Below are positions 27,756 through 36,171 of a stretch of 64,000 bases of DNA, one piece after another. The notes below the pieces were generated by a model that was not told where the DNA came from, did not search any database, and saw only the letters and a program-made list of their open reading frames with translations. A program made the translations under genes and the position numbers. The DNA comes from Candidatus Nitrososphaera gargensis Ga9.2 (GTDB lineage Archaea; Thermoproteota; Nitrososphaeria; Nitrososphaerales; Nitrososphaeraceae). How positions within the stretch are numbered: the first letter of the stretch is position 1; every line of letters starts with the position of its first letter. The stretch is from contig NC_018719.1 in the NCBI RefSeq assembly GCF_000303155.1, forward strand, positions 434,001 to 498,000, written 5' to 3'.

Positions 27756-27775
27756 CTATCGGACTTGTCCGATAG
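27756..27775. repeat. Right-end hairpin of the IS200/605-type element
   Basis: Perfect 8-bp stem with a 4-nt loop. The original tnpB stop codon (the reading ends ...AIGQVR) falls inside it, so the hairpin and the 3' end of the gene coincide. In related active elements this is where the guide (omega) RNA is encoded. Confidence 0.75.
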
Positions 27776-28625
27776 CCTCTTCTTGTTCCTGCTTCAGCGA
27801 CCGCTGTTGTACGATCTCTACAGGCGTGTAACTTCCCGGCGTTCCACCGGTAGTAGTAGTAGCAACAACATCATCAGCGATTCCCGCCCTCGCTTAAGGA
27901 TGTTGGTTGCAGCGTTGTAGTCCCTGTCAAGTACTGCTCTGCATTTTTGACATGATGCATGCGTACGTACTGCAATTGACTTTGGTACTGGGTGTCCGCG
28001 CCTTGAGCAGTCAACCGAGGAATATGCAGGCTCTACCTCCACGACGTGATTAGCCTTGTACTGTAGCAGCATATTTTTAAAAGTAGAGACCAGCTTGCAT
28101 CCAGTATCTTTCTTGCAAGAAGCCGGTGGTTCTTGGTCATGTTCATTACCCGCAATTTCTCCAAGAATATGAGATCGTAGCGGCTGCTGTAGTATGATGA
28201 CAGCTTGTGTAGAAAGTCCCTTCGTCTGTTGTTGTTGCTGTTGCTGTTTATCCTTTCATACAGCCTGGCAAGCATGTGTCTTGCTTTATCGTAGTTGCTG
28301 CTGCCAAGCTGCCTTCTAGATACTCTACGGTGAGCCCTCCTCAACGGTTTTAGCATCCTTGTAAGAAACCTGCCTGTCTTGGCAGCCTTTCTTGCAGCTG
28401 CTGCAACCTGATGTGTTATACCATCTGCTGCAGCATCTTGCTGTGGTAATTATTGCGGAGCCAAGGATGCTCTGCTCTTTCAACTCAGCTAGAGTAAAAA
28501 CTGCATCATCTTCTTTTGATATATATTCTTGTCGAAGAAGTAGTTGTACATCCACCTGCAGCCATCAAGTGTCTGCTCTAACACAAGCTCCTGTTCTTTC
28601 GTTGTTGGATATATAGGCGGAACTT
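27769..28625 (-). pseudogene. tnpB: tnpB relic (RNA-guided nuclease family), several frameshifts
   Basis: From the right: LVLEQTLDGCRWMYNYFFDK (N-terminal TnpB block) and ISKEDDAVFTLAELKEQSILG. Then, in another frame, come MLKPLRRAHRRVSRRQLGSS, YSSRYDLIFLEKLRVMNMTKNHRLLARK, VVEVEPAYSSVDCSRRGHPVPK, and HASCQKCRAVLDRDYNAATNIL. The first zinc-finger cysteine pair reads CSRRG rather than CSxC, so a cysteine is lost. The final frame is shifted by an extra gt near 27827. Trinucleotide runs (gtt, gta) interrupt it. Confidence 0.85.
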
Positions 28626-28651
28626 GTAGTCATGAGCGTCATGGTGATGAT

Positions 28652-28685
28652 AGCAGCCGTAATAGTAATAGTAATAGTAATAGTA
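28652..28685. repeat. Short tandem repeat (AGTAAT units)
   Basis: About five consecutive copies of a six-base AGTAAT unit inside the element, upstream of the broken tnpB. With nearby gtt and gta runs, this suggests replication slippage contributed to decay. Confidence 0.6.
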
Positions 28686-28743
28686 GTACGGGTACATCTA
28701 TTTTACAGGTACTGTTGCCTAAAAAATGTGATGGTGGCGATTC

Positions 28744-28769
28744 ATCCACTGGACTTGTGTCCGGTGGAT
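28744..28769. repeat. Left-end hairpin of the IS200/605-type element
   Basis: 11-bp stem (atccactggac paired with gtccggtggat, one wobble) with loop TTGT. It shares the GGACTTGT loop-proximal sequence with the right end. Confidence 0.7.
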
Positions 28770-28892
28770 TTCTCGCCGTTATATCTTTAAAAGAATGAGT
28801 TAATTAGCAAAATAGCAAAAACCTGACGGCATGTAGGATAGCCATTGTGGACTAGCCGCAGTTGCATCATCAACAATAACGACAAAAAGTTT

Positions 28893-28913
28893 GCCGACAT
28901 CGGCTTATTTTTT
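28893..28913 (+). repeat. 21-bp repeat, left copy (dyad plus T-run)
   Basis: GCCGACATCGGC immediately followed by TTATTTTTT. An exact inverted copy lies at 30893-30913, so the two frame the urea channel gene and its downstream neighbour. The stem GCCGA/TCGGC followed by thymines also looks like an intrinsic terminator read on the plus strand. Confidence 0.75.
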
Positions 28914-29061
28914 GAAGGAACAATAGACATTTTTCTGTTCAGGAATTTAGGACTCGTTTCCAGAGCAGAACAACAAATTGGAGGCGCCAAGAATTCCGCT
29001 GGCTAATAAATTGATCTCTGTTACAAATCGTTAAACAATACTTGCATGGATTCACATCCTG

Positions 29062-30180
29062 ATGGCCATTCCGACCTATTCAACAGGTGACCCGGCGCTA
29101 GATTTCTTCTTCACCCTCTTCAATGGAATAGCAGAAGTCCCTCTATTCAGTTCGCCGATTACTGGAATATTGATTCTCGCAGGTGTATTCTTGGCATCAA
29201 GAAAGGCAGGCGCGATGATGGTATTGGCTGGGCTGATAGGTGCAGGGGTTGCAATTCTCGCAGGTGCTGATTATGGGCTTGTAACATTTGGTCTGTTTGG
29301 GTACAACTCGATACTGACTGGCATGGCTTTCTGGTCAGGCCCCTTCGTCAAGGCGAACAAAGCGACATTCTTCATTTCGGTCTTTGGAGCCGCAATCACT
29401 GCATTCTCTTGGATGGCATTTGCCCATCTGATGGGCGACATGTTTGCGCTTGGCAGCACAGCAGCAGGATGGGCAATTCCCGGCTTTACGTCCTCGTTCA
29501 TATTTACCACTTGGGCGCTCATGTATGCAACAAAGAGATTTGGCCACGACATATGGCCGGCTCCAGCGCCTCCACCAAAAGAAGAGCTCATAGCTGGCAG
29601 CGGAAATCCAATGACATCTGACGCTGGTTCGTTCAAATGGACGCCAAAAGAGTTCATGATCGCAACACTGAAAGGGGTTTCCCAGGTCACGTTCGTAGAA
29701 AACTGGAAAACGGGTGTATTCTGGGTTGTAGGGCTGACACTTGCTTTTGAGTTGGCTCCCTTCATAGCAGGGGTTCAAGATAGGCCTTGGTGGACAAACG
29801 GCTATACTGCCCAATGGAACGAGTTTTCGCCGCTCTACTTGGCAGGTCTGATGGCCCTCTTGGGATCAGGAATAGGCGTTGCGATGGCTATACTTACAAA
29901 GCTTCCCACGGCGGAAATACGGATGGGACTGCATGGCTTCAATCAGGTTCTGGTAATGATTGCGCTTACAAGTTTCGTTCCTCTCACGCCACAATCCTTC
30001 ATGATGGCAGTGTTCGCAACCATAGGGTGCTGCTTCTTGATGCCTGCTCTTCAGAGGTTCTTTGGACAATGGGGACTGCCTGCACTGACGGGACCATTCG
30101 TATTCACTGCATGGATATTCCTCCTCGCAACGTCTGGATTCCAGAACATCCCTGCAGGATTAGGCTGGTCAAGGCCTTAA
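29062..30180 (+). CDS. Urea transporter (UT/SLC14 family)
   Basis: 372 residues, ATG start. The protein is nearly all membrane, with two similar halves. UT signatures include FGLFGYNSILTGMAFWSG in the first half and RMGLHGFNQVLVMIALTSF in the second, where the N-x-x-L region lines the channel. The family conducts urea down its gradient, unlike the sodium-coupled carrier at 24476. It lies directly upstream of urease and between inverted 21-bp repeats. Confidence 0.92.
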   Translation: MAIPTYSTGDPALDFFFTLFNGIAEVPLFSSPITGILILAGVFLASRKAGAMMVLAGLIGAGVAILAGADYGLVTFGLFGYNSILTGMAFWSGPFVKANKATFFISVFGAAITAFSWMAFAHLMGDMFALGSTAAGWAIPGFTSSFIFTTWALMYATKRFGHDIWPAPAPPPKEELIAGSGNPMTSDAGSFKWTPKEFMIATLKGVSQVTFVENWKTGVFWVVGLTLAFELAPFIAGVQDRPWWTNGYTAQWNEFSPLYLAGLMALLGSGIGVAMAILTKLPTAEIRMGLHGFNQVLVMIALTSFVPLTPQSFMMAVFATIGCCFLMPALQRFFGQWGLPALTGPFVFTAWIFLLATSGFQNIPAGLGWSRP

Positions 30181-30279
30181 GATCGGATGGTGGGAGGGGC
30201 CGGCCAGCCCTTCCCATTATACCTTCTTTTAACTTGCAGAGGCGAAAAAACAGAATTAGGTGAAGATCAAAAATTAGCC

Positions 30280-30885
30280 ATGAACCCTAACACATTTGAA
30301 CAGTTCCTGAGCGAGTCCAGACATGCTTTTAGGGACAAATCCGACTCTGAGAAGATCAAATTTTTTACTGATTGGTGCAAAAAGAACGGAACCGAGGAGG
30401 TTATTCTCAGGCTCAGCTCAGAGAACAAGGGAGGCTGGTCGAGTAATTTTTACCTGGATTTTACGACGGCCCGCATCATAATTACAAAGAAGAGCTTTTT
30501 TACCAAATTTGCTGATGTAGGTTATGTGGCAGGCCTTGCGCCCTATCCGTACCTTCTCCTGCTGAAAAATCCGGACCCCTCGAAAATAAGAAAACAGGCC
30601 TCACTTGCGCCAGATGAACTGGTCAAGAGCGAGAACTATTCTGATTCGATCTGGTATTCTGAAATAAAAGAGATTATCTTGAGAAAGGGCATAGAAACGG
30701 CAGTTGCAAACATGTTCGGCCGGGCAATAGTGGCTAATTTTCTTGCGATCAGCGCTTCAGGGGGCCGAAGATTTGATTTCAAGCTACCAGTAAACAAGAA
30801 TGGAACATACGAGCAGGTGCATTTCTGGGTTAACGTCGTACTCCCGCCACATTGCCAGCTTCAGAATGACATCAGGAATACATAA
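30280..30885 (+). CDS. Hypothetical protein in the urea locus
   Basis: 201 residues from ATG at 30280 (MNPNTFEQFL...). The frame is open back to 30187, but that extension looks unlike protein. The core is mixed alpha/beta with strands GWSSNFYLDFTTARIIITK and DSIWYSEIKEIIL, and glycine/arginine-rich ASGGRRFDFKLP. It resembles no family I can name; a PH-like fold is possible. It is co-directional with the urea channel and ends just before the right 21-bp repeat. Confidence 0.6.
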   Translation: MNPNTFEQFLSESRHAFRDKSDSEKIKFFTDWCKKNGTEEVILRLSSENKGGWSSNFYLDFTTARIIITKKSFFTKFADVGYVAGLAPYPYLLLLKNPDPSKIRKQASLAPDELVKSENYSDSIWYSEIKEIILRKGIETAVANMFGRAIVANFLAISASGGRRFDFKLPVNKNGTYEQVHFWVNVVLPPHCQLQNDIRNT

Positions 30886-30892
30886 AACCCGG

Positions 30893-30913
30893 AAAAAATA
30901 AGCCGATGTCGGC
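30893..30913 (-). repeat. 21-bp repeat, right copy (inverted)
   Basis: On the minus strand this is identical over 21 bases to 28893-28913. On the plus strand it reads as an A-run followed by the GCCGATGTCGGC dyad. It is located 8 nt after the stop of the hypothetical gene and upstream of ureA. Confidence 0.75.
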
Positions 30914-31056
30914 TAATTTCCTAATTATTGAACCTGTAGATTCTCTGCTTGAACTGAAAACAAAACCGGTGTTTCTGTTATGTTATTGTATTATTTCGCC
31001 TTTCTAAATTTAAAATAGTTCGCTCAATCATCTGAAAGAAGAGGTATCATGCAAAA

Positions 31057-31359
31057 ATGATGCTCGCACCAAGAGAAATGGAAAAGATGTGGATCTGGAC
31101 GGCGTCCCAGATAGCCGAAGGGCGGAAAAAGAGAGGAGTCAAGCTGAACTACCCTGAAACGGTGGCATATATTGCAAACTATGTAGTTGAAGGCGCCCGC
31201 GAAGGCAAGAGCGTGGCTGAACTTATGCAATCTGCAAGATCTATTCTAAAGAAAAGCGATGTCATGCCCGGAGTCCCGGAGCTTATCCATACAGTACAGG
31301 TGGAAGCGACTTTCCCTGATGGAACAAAGCTGGTGACTGTGCATGATCCTATCCAATAG
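31057..31359 (+). CDS. ureA: Urease subunit gamma
   Basis: 100 residues (ATG at 31057 or the next codon). It matches bacterial UreA throughout: [37 protein letters not shown] and [30 protein letters not shown]. It is the small structural subunit of the nickel urease that hydrolyses urea to ammonia and carbamate. It is the first gene of the operon; an AT-rich promoter-like stretch (aaatttaaaatag) lies about 45 nt upstream, with a purine-rich gaagaggt in between. Confidence 0.97.
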   Translation: MMLAPREMEKMWIWTASQIAEGRKKRGVKLNYPETVAYIANYVVEGAREGKSVAELMQSARSILKKSDVMPGVPELIHTVQVEATFPDGTKLVTVHDPIQ

Positions 31360-31431
31360 GTGAAGAGATGAGAAAAATATGGTAAAGAAAGAAAAAGTTT
31401 CAAAAAAAAATCTACTAGAGTTACAAAAAAG

Positions 31432-31439
31432 AAGGAGGT
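31432..31439 (+). promoter_or_regulatory. Shine-Dalgarno site of ureB
   Basis: aaggaggt, a strong complement to the 3' end of 16S rRNA, 13 nt before the ureB ATG. Internal operon genes here use such sites, whereas first genes look leaderless. Confidence 0.7.
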
Positions 31440-31452
31440 CAGAAGCGCACAG

Positions 31453-31821
31453 ATGATCCCCGGAGAATATGTTTTGTCATCGGATCCCGTGCTATGCAAC
31501 AGCAACAGGAAGACCATCAAGATCACTGTAAGCAACAAGGGAGATAGGCCCTGCCAGATAGGCTCGCATACCCACTTTTTCGAGGTAAATAGGGCCTTGG
31601 ATTTTCCAAGGGAAAAGGCGTTTGGATACAGGCTAAACATTCCTGCAGGAACTTCTGTCAGGTTCGAGCCGGGCGATAGCAAGGAGGTGGAGCTGTGTGA
31701 AATTGGCGGCAAGAGGATATGCTTTGGGTTCAATGGCTTGACGATGGGCGGCCTGAATTCGAGCATAGTCATGCGCGCAGCAGTGGAAAAAGCCAGGCAG
31801 CTTGGCTTTAACGGAGCATAG
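31453..31821 (+). CDS. ureB: Urease subunit beta
   Basis: 122 residues. UreB hallmarks are [52 protein letters not shown], and [16 protein letters not shown]. It forms the middle chain of the alpha-beta-gamma urease trimer. It stands 93 nt after ureA and 20 nt before ureC, each with a purine-rich ribosome-binding site. Confidence 0.97.
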   Translation: MIPGEYVLSSDPVLCNSNRKTIKITVSNKGDRPCQIGSHTHFFEVNRALDFPREKAFGYRLNIPAGTSVRFEPGDSKEVELCEIGGKRICFGFNGLTMGGLNSSIVMRAAVEKARQLGFNGA

Positions 31822-31841
31822 GAGGAGGGAAAAAGAGGAAA

Positions 31842-33569
31842 ATGGTTCTCAAACTTACACGCAAGCAATACACCGACCTATTTGGTCCAACAACAGGAGA
31901 TAAAGTCAGGCTCGGCGATACAGACCTTTTCATTCAGATAGAAAAAGATCTGATAACCCCAGGAGATGAGTGTGTCTTTGGCGGAGGCAAGACTCTCAGG
32001 GACGGCCTTGCACAGACCTCTGGAGTCACCAACAAGAACGGCGCTCTGGACTTTTTGATCACAAATGCAGTGATCTTGGATCCTGTACTGGGCATAGTAA
32101 AGGCAGACATTGGCATCAAGGACGGCAAGATTGCGGGAATAGGAAAGGCAGGAAACCCTCTGACCATGGACAAGGTGAACCCGAACATGGTTGTTTCAGC
32201 TTGCACCGAGGCAACCGCCGGCGAACATACCATATGCACGCCGGGCCACTTTGACACTCACATACACATGATTGCCCCTCAGCAATACATCGATGGGATC
32301 AGCAATGGCATCTGCAACATGATAGGCGGAGGGACTGGACCGGCAGACGGGACAAATGCTACCACATGCACACCCGGTATATACAACATAAGCAGGATGC
32401 TGGAGGCAGTAGAAGACACCCCTGTGAACTGGGGATTCTTGGGAAAAGGAAACGATTCACACCCTTCACTGGCAACCCAGCTGGAACAGATCGAGGCAGG
32501 AGCATGCGGGCTGAAGGACCATGAAGACTGGGGCACCACCGCGGCGGTTCTTGACGCATCCCTAAAAGCAGCCGATATGACGGATACACAGGTGGCAATT
32601 CACACTGACTCAATCAACGAGTGTGCATATGTTGAAGATACAATAAACGCGATTGACGGCAGAGTGGTGCATACATACCATACAGAGGGGGCAGGTGGAG
32701 GCCACGCGCCAGACATTATGAAGATAGCGGGCGAAACATTCGCATTGCCATCTTCTACAAACCCGACTAGGCCATACACAAAGAATACTGTAGACGAGCA
32801 CCTAGACATGCTAATGTTCTGTCACCACCTGAACCCTGCAGTCGCAGAAGATGTCGCCTTTGCAGAATCAAGGATCAGAGCCGAAACCATTGCGGCAGAG
32901 GACGTGCTACATGACGAGGGCGTGATCAGCATGTATTCGTCTGACAGCCAGGCAATGGGCAGGATAGGAGAAGTCGTCATAAGGGCATGGCAGACTGCAG
33001 ACAAGATGAAGAAGATGCGCGGCAAGCTGCCACAGGAGACAGGAGATAACGACAACTTTAGAGCGAGGAGGTACATTGCAAAGACAACCATAAACTGCGC
33101 AATCACGCACGGCGTATCAGAACATCTTGGATCGCTTGAAGTGGGCAAGTATGCAGACATTGTGATGTATCCGATGGCATTCTTCCCGGCAAAACCTAAG
33201 ATGGTTCTCAAAGGAGGCTTTATAGCGTGGTCCATAATGGGCGACCCCAACGCATCGCTACCCACGCCAGAGCCAGTGTACTACAGGCCGATGTTCGGAG
33301 CCATGGGCAAAGCAGTCCACAAGACATCCTACACGTTCATGTCCAAGCGTGCAATTGAGCTGGGCGTTCCACAGAAACTAGGGTTGGAAAAGGTTGTCCT
33401 GCCTGTAAAGAACTGCAGGAACATCAGCAAAAAGGACATGATGTGGAACGATGCAACGCCAAAGATCGAGATCGATCCAGAGACTTATGAAGTAAAGCTT
33501 GACGGCAAGATTGCTACTGTAGACCCGGCAGAAGAACTCTCGCTTGCGCAGAGATACTTCATGGCATAA
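31842..33569 (+). CDS. ureC: Urease subunit alpha (catalytic)
   Basis: 575 residues, the usual length. Nickel ligands are visible: HFDTHIH (H140, H142), the lysine to be carbamylated K225 in GLKDHEDWG, the histidines of [10 protein letters not shown] and [15 protein letters not shown], the flap histidines of CHHL, and D368 in SSDSQAMGR. The residue right after the carbamylated lysine is Asp (K-D-H-E-D), where characterised ureases have a hydrophobic residue. The rest of the active site is intact, so the enzyme should be active. It requires UreDEFG and nickel for maturation, all encoded downstream. Confidence 0.97.
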   Translation: MVLKLTRKQYTDLFGPTTGDKVRLGDTDLFIQIEKDLITPGDECVFGGGKTLRDGLAQTSGVTNKNGALDFLITNAVILDPVLGIVKADIGIKDGKIAGIGKAGNPLTMDKVNPNMVVSACTEATAGEHTICTPGHFDTHIHMIAPQQYIDGISNGICNMIGGGTGPADGTNATTCTPGIYNISRMLEAVEDTPVNWGFLGKGNDSHPSLATQLEQIEAGACGLKDHEDWGTTAAVLDASLKAADMTDTQVAIHTDSINECAYVEDTINAIDGRVVHTYHTEGAGGGHAPDIMKIAGETFALPSSTNPTRPYTKNTVDEHLDMLMFCHHLNPAVAEDVAFAESRIRAETIAAEDVLHDEGVISMYSSDSQAMGRIGEVVIRAWQTADKMKKMRGKLPQETGDNDNFRARRYIAKTTINCAITHGVSEHLGSLEVGKYADIVMYPMAFFPAKPKMVLKGGFIAWSIMGDPNASLPTPEPVYYRPMFGAMGKAVHKTSYTFMSKRAIELGVPQKLGLEKVVLPVKNCRNISKKDMMWNDATPKIEIDPETYEVKLDGKIATVDPAEELSLAQRYFMA

Positions 33570-33603
33570 AAAAGCGAACACAACACATATGGAAGGGACT
33601 GGT

Positions 33604-33634
33604 CCTGCCTTACGGGCAGGCTTGTACCCTTTTT
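33604..33634 (+). terminator. Putative terminator between ureC and the chaperonin gene
   Basis: 6-bp stem cctgcc / ggcagg around a 5-nt loop, then ttgtacccttttt. It could terminate or attenuate ureABC transcription before the thermosome gene. Stem and T-run are seen; function is inferred. Confidence 0.4.
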
Positions 33635-33683
33635 CATTCTCATTTTGAATCTTTATCTTTATCTGCTTTGATCCAGTACGCAT

Positions 33684-35240
33684 ATGTCGAATCCGAATTT
33701 TGGAGTATGGCGGCCCGTGGCCGAAAATGTTGAACTTAATGCCTTGGAGTCAAATTCCAACGCGGTGATGGCAGTTGCTGACACTGTGCGCACCACTCTG
33801 GGACCAAAGGGGCTTGACAAGTTGCTGATAGATCAGGCGATGAACAGGCATGTATCAAATGACGGCGTTACCATTCTTCTTTCCTTAAAAGCAATACATC
33901 CTGTAGCAAGGATGATAGTCGAGATTGCAGAAAGGCAGGAACAGCTTGTTGGCGATGGAACTACCACTGCAGTAGTAATGTCTGCAGAGATGATAAAGGA
34001 AGGGAAGAGGCTGGTAAAGGAGCTTGGGGTGCATCCTACTAAAGTAGTAGAAGGCATTGACAGCGGAGTTCGACATGCGTGCCAGCTGCTGGAAAGCGAG
34101 GCAAAGCGGATATCCATCAATGATGTTGAACTGGAGCAGATAGTAAGGACTTCTCTGGCATCAAAGCTTGATGGCAAGAGGCTTGCAGAACTTGTCATTT
34201 CTGCTTTGCGGACAGTCGGGGAAAACGCGCGCTACAATGGACAATATGATTTCAACAAGTCCATAATGGTAATCCGCAAGACCAGCATGGAAGATCAAAT
34301 AATAAACGGAGTTGTCCTTGAAAGGAAAAAGCTAGATCCAGAGCTTCCGATGGAGATCCATAACGCAAAGGTAATGATAACCAAGCTTGACTTGAAGCCA
34401 GTAAAAGAATCTTGGATAAAAGAGAACAACAAGTATCAGGAGATCCTCTTGATGGAGAATGACAGGATCAAAAAATCAAAGGAGATGGTAGACGCGATGC
34501 TGGCCACTGGGGCTAACGTAATACTCATTGCCTCTCCGGAAGTCGACCAGGCAGTTGAGGATATGCTTGTTGCCAAGAGAGTTTTTGCGGCCAGAATCGC
34601 AACAGAAGAGATCGAGCATCTCTCCCGCTATACTGGAGCCAAACCTGTCCGCGTTATGGAAGATCTCAGCAGACCGGATATACTCGGCACAGCAGAGAGA
34701 GTAAGGGAGGATGAAGACAACAACATGATCTACCTTGAGGGCGGATCAGGTCGCAACATGGTCACCATAGTTGTGTCAGGTACAACCAAGGAGACTTCCC
34801 TTGAGCGCTGGCGGGCGGCAATAGATGGCGTCAACGCAGCCGAGGCGGCTCTTAACAAGGGGGTGGTTCCCGGCGGTGGAGCCGCGGAATTGCACGTAGT
34901 TGAAAAAGTGAAAAGCCTCCGGCTCAAGGGCCTAGAGCAGGTAGGACTCGAAGTTGTGACTTCGGCTCTTGAAAGCATAATGCGCCAGATACTTACAAAT
35001 GCAGGCTTTAATGGCTTGGAGAAAGTCATGGCGGCAAAGGCATCTCCACCCGGCTTTGGAATAGACATAAACTCTGGCGAGCCGGTCGATATGTGGAAAA
35101 TGGGCGTAATCGATCCGTTGATGGTCAAAACCATGGCGCTGCAGGCAGCAGGCGAGATTGCAAAATCAGTCCTGAGAATCGATAGGAATCTTGCAGCAGA
35201 AGATCTCAGCCAGCAGGCGCTGTCTGAAACAAAGAGGTGA
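33684..35240 (+). CDS. Thermosome subunit (group II chaperonin), urease-linked paralog
   Basis: 518 residues. Chaperonin motifs are clear: TVRTTLGPKGLDKLL, NDGVTILL, VGDGTTTAVV (G90-T94, ATP hydrolysis), VVPGGGAAELHV, and DPLMVKTMALQAAGEIAKSVLRID. It lacks the Gly-Met-rich tail usual in thermosome subunits and ends LSQQALSETKR. It assembles into double-ring folding machines in the cytoplasm, alone or with other subunits. It lies between ureC and ureE on the same strand, and its stop overlaps the next start by 4 nt. A dedicated role in urease folding or activation is inferred. AT-rich tctttatctttatc upstream could be its own promoter. Confidence 0.95.
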   Translation: MSNPNFGVWRPVAENVELNALESNSNAVMAVADTVRTTLGPKGLDKLLIDQAMNRHVSNDGVTILLSLKAIHPVARMIVEIAERQEQLVGDGTTTAVVMSAEMIKEGKRLVKELGVHPTKVVEGIDSGVRHACQLLESEAKRISINDVELEQIVRTSLASKLDGKRLAELVISALRTVGENARYNGQYDFNKSIMVIRKTSMEDQIINGVVLERKKLDPELPMEIHNAKVMITKLDLKPVKESWIKENNKYQEILLMENDRIKKSKEMVDAMLATGANVILIASPEVDQAVEDMLVAKRVFAARIATEEIEHLSRYTGAKPVRVMEDLSRPDILGTAERVREDEDNNMIYLEGGSGRNMVTIVVSGTTKETSLERWRAAIDGVNAAEAALNKGVVPGGGAAELHVVEKVKSLRLKGLEQVGLEVVTSALESIMRQILTNAGFNGLEKVMAAKASPPGFGIDINSGEPVDMWKMGVIDPLMVKTMALQAAGEIAKSVLRIDRNLAAEDLSQQALSETKR

Positions 35241-35653
35241 GCGGCAAAGAGATGTTGATCAGGCACTGCGTCGAAGAAAACAACGTGGACGAGGAGATGA
35301 ATGTGATAGATGCGACCAAGGTAAGGCACGTGACTGTAAAAGCAGGCAAAATTGAATCAATGTCTGGCCTTGTCGATCCTGCCTCGCACCTAAACTTGGA
35401 CTACCCCGATCATAGAGTGACAATATGTGTTATAGCTGAGCAGTTTGCAGTCGGTGCAAAAGTAAGAATGGATGATGATGGGCTTCTTTTTGCGACCGTG
35501 CAGCGATCATCATACGGTCACTATGGAAAGGTCGATTACACACAAAGACTGGTTGAGCTGATAAGCGCCGTAAAGAAGAACCAACAATCGACAAGAAGCG
35601 CAGCAGCCAGCCAGCAAGAGCAACAGCAACAACAACAAGTGACCATCCAATGA
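35237..35653 (+). CDS. Unknown protein coupled to thermosome and ureE
   Basis: 138 residues from GTG overlapping the chaperonin stop; ATG at 35252 is an alternative. It overlaps ureE by 4 nt at its end. It has a beta-rich core (VRHVTVKAGKIESMSGLVDPASHLNLDYPDHRVTICVIAEQF) and a long low-complexity tail of Ser, Ala and a Gln run from about residue 122. No family is recognised and no metal-binding His cluster is present. The tight coupling on both sides suggests it acts in urease maturation or as an adaptor to the chaperonin (inference). Confidence 0.75.
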   Translation: MSGKEMLIRHCVEENNVDEEMNVIDATKVRHVTVKAGKIESMSGLVDPASHLNLDYPDHRVTICVIAEQFAVGAKVRMDDDGLLFATVQRSSYGHYGKVDYTQRLVELISAVKKNQQSTRSAAASQQEQQQQQQVTIQ

Positions 35654-36171
35654 TAACAGTGGATTCAATAATTGGCAACATCTACAGAGACAAGAGCCTC
35701 GGAAAAAAATATGATGAAATGCTGTCCAAGTCACAAGCCGAATCAGTGAGGATAAACAGGATAGAGTCTCAGCGTGTCAGGATGCGCAAAACCTCAAACA
35801 AAGGAACAGACATTGCACTGACCCTGCCCTCTGGGACAAAGCTGCGGCATGGGGATATCCTCTTGAATACAAGCAACCAGATGATAGTAATAGAGCTTGA
35901 GCCAGAGAACGTCATATCGTTAGAAATAAAGAAAAATCTGCATGACGATGATGACCATGTTGTGCAGATTCCTGCAAGAATCGGCCACGCAATAGGCAAC
36001 CTGCACAGGCCGCTAAAATTGCAGGGGAGGACGATCTACTTTCCCATCCAAGCCGAATCCGAGGTTGAAATGTTCAGAAAGATCTTTTCCCCACTTGAAG
36101 ACCACTTGGAAATAAAGAGCATGAAAATGGTTTTTGAACCTGATGAGGGAATGGATGTCCATGAGCACTGA
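35650..36171 (+). CDS. ureE: Urease accessory protein UreE (nickel chaperone)
   Basis: 173 residues, ATG overlapping the previous stop. The N-terminal domain has RVRMRKTSNKGTDIALTLPSGTKLRHGDIL, and the metal-binding domain has VQIPARIGHAIGNLHRPL with the family's conserved His. The C-terminus MDVHEH is only weakly His-rich. It delivers nickel to the UreG-containing activation complex. Confidence 0.93.
   Translation: MITVDSIIGNIYRDKSLGKKYDEMLSKSQAESVRINRIESQRVRMRKTSNKGTDIALTLPSGTKLRHGDILLNTSNQMIVIELEPENVISLEIKKNLHDDDDHVVQIPARIGHAIGNLHRPLKLQGRTIYFPIQAESEVEMFRKIFSPLEDHLEIKSMKMVFEPDEGMDVHEH

Larger units (their letters stand above)
27756..28769 (-). mobile_element. IS200/IS605-superfamily element (tnpB only), decayed but with both end hairpins
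   Basis: The right hairpin at 27756-27775 is an 8-bp perfect stem CTATCGGA / TCCGATAG around CTTG. The left hairpin at 28744-28769 has an 11-bp stem (one G-T pair) around TTGT. Both contain GGACTTGT at the stem-loop junction, as expected for subterminal hairpins recognised by a TnpA transposase. No tnpA lies inside, so the element depended on one elsewhere. Between them is a broken tnpB. Confidence 0.75.

Noticed and set aside
28200-28700. CRISPR-like spacing of short repeats
   Set aside because: The repeats are contiguous 3- and 6-base units with no regular spacers. No CRISPR array or cas gene was seen in the window.
29271-29814. Antisense frames in the urea channel gene
   Set aside because: They mirror a strongly hydrophobic conserved protein and have no independent support.
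30187-30279. N-terminal extension of the hypothetical gene after the urea channel
   Set aside because: It would begin 7 nt after the channel stop, but its residues look random and ATG at 30280 is better.
31179-31868. Antisense frame of 229 codons across ureA and ureB
   Set aside because: It lies opposite two certain genes and shows typical complementary-strand composition.
35606-35640. CAG/CAA repeat as a regulatory repeat array
   Set aside because: It encodes a Gln run in frame within the unknown protein; a simple coding repeat is sufficient.
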